From: Bacteroidota bacterium
GTDB lineage: Bacteria > Bacteroidota > Bacteroidia > Chitinophagales > UBA10324
Direction of reading: 5' to 3'
DNA: 22,912 nt
Assembly: GCA_003455275.1 (NCBI GenBank)
Contig: DMRR01000077.1
Coordinates: 1 to 22,912, forward strand
Part shown: positions 7,529-14,301 of the stretch, one piece after another
Layout: each line of letters starts with the position of its first letter
How positions within the stretch are numbered: the first letter of the stretch is position 1
Notes under the pieces: model-generated
The model's database searches: none
What the model was told of the DNA's origin: nothing
Seen by the model: the letters and a program-made list of their open reading frames with translations, nothing else
Made by a program: the position numbers and the translations under genes

Positions 7529-8167
7529 TTACAGCCCTTTTCCCCACCATACTTTATACATCAGCTCTAATCCGAAATATATCATCACTGTTCCTGCTAT
7601 TCTGTTAAACCAAACCATCAACTGCTCATTCAGCAACTTTTTGATTTTGCCGGCAACAAATGCTTTTCCAATATCAGATGAGAAAATGCAGAGCAATGTT
7701 CCTGAAAAAAACAGAAGGCGATCTGTTTGCGAATTCGGATATTCAACTGAAATAACTCCCATGGCACTCAACCAAAAAACAAACACAAATGGATTCAGCA
7801 GGTTTATAAAAAAACCTTTTATGCCATAGCTGATGTAGGTGAAATGGTTCGGTGTTTCTAATACCACCTTTTCAATCCTTGGTTTTCGAATAAATGTGAA
7901 GGCGCCAATTATTAACAGAACAATTCCTCCTACGATTCCGACATAAAACTTTACACCATCATTTTCGAAAAATGCAGTTACACCCAAAAAGGAAAGCATT
8001 ATGTAAGCAGCATCGCTCAGGGCTGTTCCTACAGCAATGCTGGCAGCGCTCCAGAAACCCCGATTGATGCTGGTTTCAATGATGGCGAAAAAGATGGGGC
8101 CAAATGATACAATAAAAACAAGGCCCAGTAACATGCCGTGATAAAATGCTTCGAAGCCCGCAATCAT
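7529..8167 (-). CDS. LysE family translocator
   Basis: This 212-residue inner-membrane protein has about six membrane segments. It carries the LysE/RhtB N-terminal pattern, a first helix then SFGPIFFAIIETSINRGF and a small-residue helix with SDAAYIMLS. A conserved-looking NPFVFVFWL follows at about 130. Members export amino acids or related small metabolites. The gene overlaps the GH3 gene by 4 nt (ATGA), so the two are translationally linked. Since GH3 enzymes join acids to amino acids, export of an amino acid or conjugate is an attractive inference, not a demonstrated function. Confidence 0.85.
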   Translation of the reverse strand: MIAGFEAFYHGMLLGLVFIVSFGPIFFAIIETSINRGFWSAASIAVGTALSDAAYIMLSFLGVTAFFENDGVKFYVGIVGGIVLLIIGAFTFIRKPRIEKVVLETPNHFTYISYGIKGFFINLLNPFVFVFWLSAMGVISVEYPNSQTDRLLFFSGTLLCIFSSDIGKAFVAGKIKKLLNEQLMVWFNRIAGTVMIYFGLELMYKVWWGKGL

Positions 8168-9708
8168 CGTGACGAAGAAATTTTGTTATGTGAAGAAAGA
8201 AATTCTTTCCAGTCTTCAAACTGCTTACCCCGCAGCACTCTTGGAAATTTGTTTTGTCCGCCCAGCTTACCATTTTTTTCCATCCATTCATAAAAATATT
8301 TAACCGGAAGAATATCGACCAGCACTTCTTTGAGGGCGGCAATTCGCTCAACAGAATAATCATCATTTATTTTTTTCAGATTATGGTCGAGTTCATTTCT
8401 GAACTCGTCTGCATCAATTTTTTCGTCGCACCCGATATACCAGTGATGAGCAAACATGCTGGTATGCGGAATTCCGGCAACGGTAAATTCATTAATCGCA
8501 ACATTGAATTTTTCAGCACACATATCAATTGCTTTATTCATGTTGTCTACCGAAAGGTGTTCGCCGCATAAGCTCAGGTAATGCTTGGTCCTTCCTTCAA
8601 TCACAATCTCGCAATCTTTTAAAGATGTAAAACGGATTACATCGCCAATCAGGTAGCGCCAGGCACCTGCGCAGGTAGAGAGCAATAATGCATATGGAGT
8701 GTTTTCTTTCACTTCGCCAATATGAAGCGCCTTCGAATTTGATCTCAGTTCGCCATTGGTGTCAAAATTTTCTTCATCAAAATGCACGAACTCGAAAAAG
8801 ATTCCATTGTCGGTAATCAGTTTCATTGACTTAGAATTTCCATTGGTCTGGAAGGCAATAAATCCTTCTGAAGCCAGGTAGGTGTCTACATAAATCAATG
8901 GGCGAGCAACCAATTTTTCAAATGACTTTCGATAAGGCTCCAGCGAAACGCCGCCATGCACATAACACACAAGATTGGGCCACACTTCATGAATAGTTTT
9001 CAGTTTGTGCCGTTCTATTATGCGCTCCATCATGATCTGAATCCATGCCGGAACACCAACTACGAATGCTACATCCCACTGTGGCGCGAGCTCCGCGATC
9101 TCTTCCAGTTTTTTTTCCCAGTCAGTGTGTTTTGAAATTTTTTTCCCCGGTTTATAAAAATGCTGAAACCAAAAAGGAATTTTTCCGGCACTGATGCCGC
9201 TCAGGTCGCCTTCGAAATATCTGCCTTTGCGCTGAAGTTTGGTGCTGCCGCCCAGCATCAGTATTCCCTTCTCAAAAATATCTGCAGGCAAATCATAATT
9301 AGCGAGTGAAAGTATCTGCCGAATGCTGCCGCGCTGAATCGCTTTGATCATTTCCCGCGTAACCGGAATGTGTTTGCTTGCACTTTCAGATGTTCCGCTG
9401 CTGAGAGCGAAATATTTTGTTTTGCCTGGCCAACAAACATTTTCTTCTTCATTCAATAAGCGGCACCACCAATCATTAAAAATGGAATTGTAATTATGTG
9501 TGGGTACAGATTCCCTGAATTTCTCATGAATTTTTTTTTCAGAAAGCAAATCAGTGAAATGATATTTTTTTCCGAAATCGGTAAACTCAGCTTTGCGCAG
9601 CAACCGTTTCAGAACGCGGCGCTGTTGAGTATATGGAGAGCTGAATCTCAGCTTCACACTGGAGCGCGCGCGGATCAATCGTTTTATAAGAGAGCCGAGT
9701 AATGCCAT
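8164..9708 (-). CDS. GH3 family acyl-acid-amido synthetase-like protein
   Basis: GH3 proteins are ATP-dependent adenylate-forming enzymes that, in plants, join hormones such as indole-acetate or jasmonate to amino acids; bacterial substrates are largely unknown. From the start chosen here the protein is 514 residues. The nucleotide-binding motif SSGTSESASK is at about 103-112, followed by VDTYLASEGF (about 274-283), WRYLIGDVIRF (about 350-360) and GRTKHYLSLCGEHLS (about 372-386), so the active site looks complete. I chose ATG 9708 (MALLGSLIKRLI), which matches how bacterial relatives usually begin. A TATCTTCG promoter box also lies within the ten extra codons of the alternative ATG at 9738. 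It is the first gene of the five-gene minus-strand operon and diverges from the ABC exporter. Confidence 0.87.
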   Translation of the reverse strand: MALLGSLIKRLIRARSSVKLRFSSPYTQQRRVLKRLLRKAEFTDFGKKYHFTDLLSEKKIHEKFRESVPTHNYNSIFNDWWCRLLNEEENVCWPGKTKYFALSSGTSESASKHIPVTREMIKAIQRGSIRQILSLANYDLPADIFEKGILMLGGSTKLQRKGRYFEGDLSGISAGKIPFWFQHFYKPGKKISKHTDWEKKLEEIAELAPQWDVAFVVGVPAWIQIMMERIIERHKLKTIHEVWPNLVCYVHGGVSLEPYRKSFEKLVARPLIYVDTYLASEGFIAFQTNGNSKSMKLITDNGIFFEFVHFDEENFDTNGELRSNSKALHIGEVKENTPYALLLSTCAGAWRYLIGDVIRFTSLKDCEIVIEGRTKHYLSLCGEHLSVDNMNKAIDMCAEKFNVAINEFTVAGIPHTSMFAHHWYIGCDEKIDADEFRNELDHNLKKINDDYSVERIAALKEVLVDILPVKYFYEWMEKNGKLGGQNKFPRVLRGKQFEDWKEFLSSHNKISSSR

Positions 9709-9719
9709 TCTGTTGGCGA

Positions 9720-9727
9720 CGAAGATA
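9720..9727 (-). promoter_or_regulatory. Candidate -7 box for the GH3 operon
   Basis: TATCTTCG on the minus strand fits TAnnTT(T/C)G and ends 11 nt before the ATG at 9708. It implies a very short leader and argues against the upstream ATG at 9738. No -33 TTG sits at the expected distance. Confidence 0.4.
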
Positions 9728-9771
9728 AACGCAACCATTCTTGTTCATCCGCAGTCTTGGCAATCCGCCAT

Positions 9772-9779
9772 TACTTTTG
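9772..9779 (+). promoter_or_regulatory. Candidate -7 box for the ABC exporter gene
   Basis: TACTTTTG is a perfect TAnnTTTG match ending only 7 nt before the ATG at 9787. Transcription would start almost at the ATG, giving a leaderless or nearly leaderless mRNA. No -33 TTG at 19-21 bp was found; TTGs occur 12 and 28 bp upstream. Confidence 0.4.
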
Positions 9780-9786
9780 AACCCGC

Positions 9787-11610
9787 ATGAACAGAGTTAA
9801 AAGCATTTTAAAATATGCCCGCGCATATTGGGGCCATGTTTCACTGAACTTACTTTTCAATATTATCTCCAATATATTTTCAGTGTTCAGCATTGTGATG
9901 ATTATTCCCATTCTTCAATTGTTGTTCGAACAGGTTAAGCCGGTAACTACAGATCCCGGAATTCATTTTTCCGCTTCCGGCATTCTGAATTATTTTAATT
10001 TCAGATTCAGCCTGATCATATCTGAGCATGGAAGAATTCAGGCGCTCGTCTTTCTGTGCATCACAATCATTATTATTTTTTTTCTGAAAAATCTTTTTCG
10101 TTATGCAGCTCTCTATGCAATTGCGCCCATGAGGCATGGCATAATCCGGAATATGCGGAATGATATATTTTCAAAAGTTTTATTTCTCCCGGTTTCATAT
10201 TTCACCGAAGGAAGGAAGGGCGACATTATGAGCCGATGCGCAACTGATGTGCAGGAGATTGATTGGAGCATTATGTATTTTATGGAAAGTGTTTTTAACG
10301 AATCTATCACAGTCATCATCACTCTTGTCACTCTTATTTATATCAGTCCGCAATTGACCTTATTTGTTCTGCTCATACTCCCGGTTTCAGGATTAATCAT
10401 TGGAAGAATAGGAAAAACGCTAAAGCGCGAATCCATAAAAGGACAAGGGTTGATGGGCGATTTGCTCTCACTTCTTGACGAGACAATTTCAGGTAACAGA
10501 ATCATTAAAGCATTTAATGCAGAAAAGTATTTGAGCAAAAAGTTTACTGATGACAGCATGAATTATTACCATGTGTCGAAAAGTATGCAGCGAAAAAAAG
10601 ATTTGTCTTCTCCTCTTTCAGAGTTTCTCGGCATCAGTGTAGTTGTAGCAGTGCTTTACTATGGCGGTTCGCTCGCTTTGAATCATGATCCCTCGCTGCA
10701 AGCACCGACCTTTATCACTTTCGTAGCAATGTTTTCGCAGATCATAAGCCCTGCGAAATCGCTCGCCACAGCTTATTACAACATTCAAAAAGGACTTGCC
10801 TCTGTTGAACGAATTCAGGAAGTAATGAATGCTGAAATAAAAATTACAGAGAAACAAAATGCGGCATCAATTTCCAGCTTCAACGAATCCATTGAATTGA
10901 AAAATATATCGTTCAGTCATGTTGAGGGAAAATCTGTTCTGCAAAACATTCAACTGAGAATTGAAAAAGGGAAAGTCATTGCATTGGTTGGGCCATCAGG
11001 AGCAGGCAAGAGCACGCTTGCTGATATGCTCCCGAGATTTTTTGATCCGACTACCGGAACAATTGAAATTGATGGAAAGGACATTCGCAATTATCGCCTT
11101 GCTGAACTGAGAAAACTTTTCGGAATGGTGACACAAGATGCGGTTCTGTTTAATGATACTTTGTTCAACAACATTGCTTTCGGATTAACCGGAGTAACAC
11201 AGGAAGAAGTAGAGCGTGCCGCTAAAGTTGCAAATGCTCACAACTTCATTCTGAAAAAAGAAAACGGCTACCAAACCCTGATTGGTGACAGAGGCAATCG
11301 CCTGAGCGGAGGCGAGCGTCAGCGAATCACTATTGCCAGGGCGGTACTTCGTAATCCTGCGATATTGATTTTAGATGAAGCAACTTCATCATTAGATACC
11401 GAATCAGAACAACTGGTGCAGGAAGCCTTAAATAACCTGATGAAGAATCACACTGCAGTGGTTATTGCGCATCGCCTTTCTACTGTTCAGCATGCCGATG
11501 AAATAATTGTAATGAATGCAGGAAGAATTGAAGAGCGCGGAACTCATCAGCAACTGATGTTGCAAAACGGGTTGTATAAAAAATTAGTTGACCTGCAGGC
11601 GTTTGCTTAA
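9787..11610 (+). CDS. MsbA-like ABC exporter (fused permease and ATPase)
   Basis: This 607-residue half-transporter acts as a homodimer in the inner membrane. The N-terminal part (about 15-330) has six membrane helices of the type I exporter fold. The ATPase domain (about 368-600) has Walker A GPSGAGKST (402-410), Q-loop Gln450, signature LSGGE (506-510), Walker B LILDEATSS with Asp530/Glu531 and switch His562. All catalytic residues are present. The length and VTQDAVLFNDTLFNNIAFG fit the MsbA group, which flips lipid A-core or other lipids; a drug or peptide exporter is also possible. It diverges from the GH3 operon and ends at a bidirectional terminator. Confidence 0.92.
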   Translation: MNRVKSILKYARAYWGHVSLNLLFNIISNIFSVFSIVMIIPILQLLFEQVKPVTTDPGIHFSASGILNYFNFRFSLIISEHGRIQALVFLCITIIIIFFLKNLFRYAALYAIAPMRHGIIRNMRNDIFSKVLFLPVSYFTEGRKGDIMSRCATDVQEIDWSIMYFMESVFNESITVIITLVTLIYISPQLTLFVLLILPVSGLIIGRIGKTLKRESIKGQGLMGDLLSLLDETISGNRIIKAFNAEKYLSKKFTDDSMNYYHVSKSMQRKKDLSSPLSEFLGISVVVAVLYYGGSLALNHDPSLQAPTFITFVAMFSQIISPAKSLATAYYNIQKGLASVERIQEVMNAEIKITEKQNAASISSFNESIELKNISFSHVEGKSVLQNIQLRIEKGKVIALVGPSGAGKSTLADMLPRFFDPTTGTIEIDGKDIRNYRLAELRKLFGMVTQDAVLFNDTLFNNIAFGLTGVTQEEVERAAKVANAHNFILKKENGYQTLIGDRGNRLSGGERQRITIARAVLRNPAILILDEATSSLDTESEQLVQEALNNLMKNHTAVVIAHRLSTVQHADEIIVMNAGRIEERGTHQQLMLQNGLYKKLVDLQAFA

Positions 11611-11632
11611 CGGCAAGTGATAAAAAATAAAA

Positions 11633-11662
11633 AACCCTCTTCGAATTTCTTTGAAGAGGGTT
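11633..11662. terminator. Bidirectional intrinsic terminator between ABC exporter and T9SS genes
   Basis: AACCCTCTTC (11633-11642) pairs perfectly with GAAGAGGGTT (11653-11662). The stem can extend by one G-T and two A-T pairs to about 13 bp with a 4-nt loop. On the minus strand it is followed by a long T-rich run (the plus-strand A-run 11621-11634). On the plus strand a weaker T-run follows at about 11670-11674. It sits between the convergent stops at 11610 and 11686. Confidence 0.85.
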
Positions 11663-11685
11663 CTGAAAATTTTTATAAAGAAAAA

Positions 11686-12696
11686 TTACATCTTGGAGAA
11701 CTTGATCATGCTGTTTCCCTTTGTAGAGTTGAGTATGATATTGTAATTGCCAGCAGCGAGTTTGCTGATGTCAGCATTGAATGAATAATTTCCTTTAATG
11801 TTTTGTGCGCGCTCAATGGTTTGAACTTTTCTTCCCAGCTCATCATAGATGCTGATATCAACTACCATGAATGATGGAGAAGAATACTGAACAGTGATCT
11901 TATCACTTGCTGGATTCGGGAAAACATTTAATGAAAAATTATCAGCAGAAGGTGCAAAAGCGAGAACAGTTCCGTTTCCATCAACTTCAATATCATCAAT
12001 AGAAATCAGGTTGTCATCGTGTGTTCCGTGACAGAATGCGATATAAATATTCTGACCTGCATATCCGCTGAGTGAAGCTGAATCAGGACGCAGAACACCA
12101 ACAAGTCTTGCAGAATCTCCATTGTGAACTTCTACATATTGCCCGTCAGAACCAAACTGAAATCCGGGTGAGAAAGTATAAGCCGACCAAACCGCAGAGT
12201 CAGAAGTATTAGCAGGAAGTGCTGTCATTTCAGCATAGAGCATGAGCGTATCTGAAAATGCATTATCTAAATTTCCGGCAGTAGAAGCGAGCACCTGCAA
12301 TCCATCAAGGTAGCGTGGAGTCTGGCGCGGAGCTGATTTCCACTTTAACATACCAGATGCATCGTTCAAATGAATTGGAGGAAGGATCAAATAATTAGCA
12401 ACCGGATTCTGAGCATCGTTAGTCCATGAATTGCTTGCCATTACAATGTTTGTTGAATCAACATAAGCAAATCCGAAAGATCGAAACCACTCGTTAGGAC
12501 GGTTTCCACCACTTGCATCAGCTATTCCATCGAGGTCAGCATCAATCCATACCGTATCATTTCCAGAGGGAAACTGGAAGAAAAATTTGTTTACGAAAGT
12601 GGCGCTGTCCTCTTCGAAATCTTCGAACAAAATTGTCTGCGCCTTAGTACCGACAGTTGCGAAAAGGCAGAGGAGAATGATGTAAAATTTTTTCAT
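11686..12696 (-). CDS. Type IX secretion cargo protein with choice-of-anchor-J-like domain and C-terminal sorting domain
   Basis: This 336-residue secreted protein has a signal peptide at residues 1-19 (cleavage after TKA). The domain from about 21 to 240 starts with ILFEDFEED and ends with ISIDDIEVDG, typical of cleaved-adhesin / choice-of-anchor-J beta-sandwich domains. DADLDGIAD (52-60) looks like a calcium-binding loop. Residues about 255-336 form a Por/T9SS type A sorting domain: LNVFPNPASDKITV, then ISIYDELGRKV and a final MIKFSKM. By family knowledge it crosses the inner membrane by Sec and the outer membrane by T9SS, and the sorting domain is then removed. No catalytic domain is visible, so adhesion or carbohydrate binding is the likely role. 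It has its own box at 12722-12729 and ends at the shared terminator. Confidence 0.88.
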   Translation of the reverse strand: MKKFYIILLCLFATVGTKAQTILFEDFEEDSATFVNKFFFQFPSGNDTVWIDADLDGIADASGGNRPNEWFRSFGFAYVDSTNIVMASNSWTNDAQNPVANYLILPPIHLNDASGMLKWKSAPRQTPRYLDGLQVLASTAGNLDNAFSDTLMLYAEMTALPANTSDSAVWSAYTFSPGFQFGSDGQYVEVHNGDSARLVGVLRPDSASLSGYAGQNIYIAFCHGTHDDNLISIDDIEVDGNGTVLAFAPSADNFSLNVFPNPASDKITVQYSSPSFMVVDISIYDELGRKVQTIERAQNIKGNYSFNADISKLAAGNYNIILNSTKGNSMIKFSKM

Positions 12697-12721
12697 TTTT
12701 AGTTTTAATTGAGTTGGGTTG

Positions 12722-12729
12722 CGAATGTA
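12722..12729 (-). promoter_or_regulatory. Candidate -7 box for the T9SS cargo gene
   Basis: TACATTCG on the minus strand is identical to the box before serS. It lies 25 nt before the ATG at 12696, inside the 84-bp gap after the NhaD stop. This suggests the cargo gene has its own promoter rather than depending on NhaD read-through. Confidence 0.45.
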
Positions 12730-12780
12730 TGTAAGAATTCGATTTTAGAAAGCGCTGACAGAAAAATGACATTAGAGATT

Positions 12781-14046
12781 TCACGAATGCATCATCGAAT
12801 AAATTCCCAGATAACAAGCCACTCCTGTTGCATATCCGACCAAAGCAGGAAGAGATATTTTTTTTAAATACCAACCGAAAGAAATTTTTTCCATTCCCAT
12901 GACCACAACTCCGGCAGCAGAACCAATAATGAGCAGGCTGCCGCCGGTGCCGGCGCAGTATGCAATCATTTCCCAAATCTTATGGTCCGCGGCAAATGTG
13001 TCGAGCGGATACATTGCCATTGAAGCAGCAACGAGTGGAACATTATCAATAATGGCGGAAGCAATTCCAAGAAAAGAGATGGTGATATCTTGGTTCGGAA
13101 TTTTTTCATTCAGCCAGTCAGCTGCTTGTACCAGAATTCCGGCTGATTCTAAAGCAGCAACCGCGAGCAATATTCCCACAAAAAATAAAATTGATGTCAA
13201 ATCAATTTTTGTAAGAACCGATGCAACCTGCAAATTTTTTCGTTCAGTTTTTGAATGAAGTAGTTCAGTTACTACCCACATAATTCCTAATCCCAATAGA
13301 ATTCCCATGTATGGAGGCAGGTGTGTGAGTTGTTTGAAAACCGGAACTGACAACAAACACATGACTCCGAGAATAAAAATATGAATTGAATAAGGTTGCG
13401 GTGTTTCGCCCGGTGTATCGAACGATGAAATATTTTTTCCTTTCATACTGAAACTAAAAAACAATAATGGAACAAGCATAGAAACCAAACTCGGAATAAT
13501 TAGCATAAGCATTATGTTGAGAGCGGTTACTTGCCCTCCTATCCAAAGCATAGTTGTAGTTACATCACCGATAGGGCTCCATGCACCACCGGCATTCGCA
13601 GCAATAATCACCATTGAAGAAAAAATCATTCGCTCATTTTTATCATCAACCATTTTCCGCAGAATGGAAACCACTACAATGGCAGTTGTCAGATTATCGA
13701 GCACTGCAGAAAGAAAAAATGTGAGCATCGAAATGAGCCACAACAATTTCGTTTTGCTTTTTGTATTCAGAAAATGATTGACAATTCTGAACCCGCGGTG
13801 CGCATCTATCAGCTCCACAATCGTCATGGCACCCATGAGGAAGAAAGCAATTTCTGCAATGGAAGAAAGGTGATGGCTCAGTTCAGGAATTATTTCTTCA
13901 TGATTCGCATTCGGTAGAACCAGAATTGCAATCCAACAAAAAACAGCAAGCAAAAGGGCAGTGGCTGATTTGTTAATTTTTAACGGATGCTCCATAGTTA
14001 TGGCAGCATATCCGAGTAGAAAAACGATAATCAGAGTTGTAGACAT
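12781..14046 (-). CDS. nhaD: NhaD-type Na+/H+ antiporter
   Basis: This 421-residue inner-membrane protein has about eleven or twelve membrane segments and belongs to the ion transporter superfamily. The NhaD signatures are SAVLDNLTTAIVVVSILRKM (Asp117-Asn118), NAGGAWSPIGDVTTTMLWIGG (151-171) and, near the C-terminus, YCAGTGGSLLIIGSAAGVV. It exports Na+ or Li+ in exchange for protons and is important under salt or alkaline stress. The length is close to usual; some homologues have a longer N-terminus with a signal-like helix. It starts with ATG at 14046, with a TACATTTG box 20 nt upstream. It appears monocistronic. Confidence 0.92.
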   Translation of the reverse strand: MSTTLIIVFLLGYAAITMEHPLKINKSATALLLAVFCWIAILVLPNANHEEIIPELSHHLSSIAEIAFFLMGAMTIVELIDAHRGFRIVNHFLNTKSKTKLLWLISMLTFFLSAVLDNLTTAIVVVSILRKMVDDKNERMIFSSMVIIAANAGGAWSPIGDVTTTMLWIGGQVTALNIMLMLIIPSLVSMLVPLLFFSFSMKGKNISSFDTPGETPQPYSIHIFILGVMCLLSVPVFKQLTHLPPYMGILLGLGIMWVVTELLHSKTERKNLQVASVLTKIDLTSILFFVGILLAVAALESAGILVQAADWLNEKIPNQDITISFLGIASAIIDNVPLVAASMAMYPLDTFAADHKIWEMIAYCAGTGGSLLIIGSAAGVVVMGMEKISFGWYLKKISLPALVGYATGVACYLGIYSMMHS

Positions 14047-14066
14047 TTTAAATTTCTAAATCAGAA

Positions 14067-14074
14067 CAAATGTA
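14067..14074 (-). promoter_or_regulatory. Candidate -7 box for nhaD
   Basis: TACATTTG on the minus strand is a perfect TAnnTTTG match, 20 nt before the ATG at 14046. No TTG lies at the -33 distance; the nearest TTTG is about 30 bp upstream. Confidence 0.5.
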
Positions 14075-14122
14075 ATTGCGGGGAATTTCTGCGAATGGTT
14101 TAAACAAACTTCCGACACAAAA

Positions 14123-14187
14123 CCACGAAGGCACAAAGCTTCACGAAAAAATCCTTACAGATCCTTACTGTCTTGGTGGCTTAGTGG
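14123..14187. repeat. Imperfect intergenic inverted repeat
   Basis: The left arm CCACGAAGGCACAAAG (14123-14138) matches the reverse complement of the right arm CTTGGTGGCTTAGTGG (14172-14187) at 13 of 16 positions, with a 33-bp spacer. Similar CCACGAAGGCAC-type sequences are, from memory, scattered in the intergenic DNA of many environmental bacteria, so this may be one copy of a dispersed palindromic family. It occupies the 255-bp gap 14047-14301. No ORF was found there. Confidence 0.6.
14151..14170. repeat. Tandem 10-mer inside the inverted-repeat spacer
   Basis: ATCCTTACAG and ATCCTTACTG lie side by side and differ at one position. They form most of the loop of the inverted repeat at 14123-14187. 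This may reflect local duplication. Confidence 0.6.
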
Positions 14188-14224
14188 CAATAATTTTCCG
14201 GATTAAACCCTCAGGCAACAAACA

Positions 14225-14264
14225 AATCAACCAATGAACCAATAAACCAATGAACTAATAACCT
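14225..14264. repeat. Degenerate 8-bp tandem repeat, five units
   Basis: The units are AATCAACC, AATGAACC, AATAAACC, AATGAACT and AATAACCT, consensus AATnAACC; the last is degenerate. The array ends 8 bp before the candidate -7 box of the persulfide dioxygenase gene and covers its -33 region. It could be a binding-site array, a slippage-prone spacer or part of a dispersed repeat family. Confidence 0.65.
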
Positions 14265-14271
14265 CTTCCCT

Positions 14272-14279
14272 TAGTTTTG
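14272..14279 (+). promoter_or_regulatory. Candidate -7 box for the persulfide dioxygenase gene
   Basis: TAGTTTTG matches TAnnTTTG perfectly and ends 22 nt before the ATG at 14302. No TTG at the -33 position; the 8-mer repeat array lies there. Confidence 0.5.
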
Positions 14280-14301
14280 CTTCCGAACAAAAAAATTCAT
14301 T

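Noticed and set aside
8076..8366. Minus-strand ORF overlapping the lysE/GH3 junction
   Set aside because: It lies in another frame of two clear genes and has no recognisable domain.
12899..13258. Plus-strand ORF (119 codons) inside nhaD
   Set aside because: It is antisense to a well-supported antiporter gene, has low-complexity Ser/Ala composition and has no motif.
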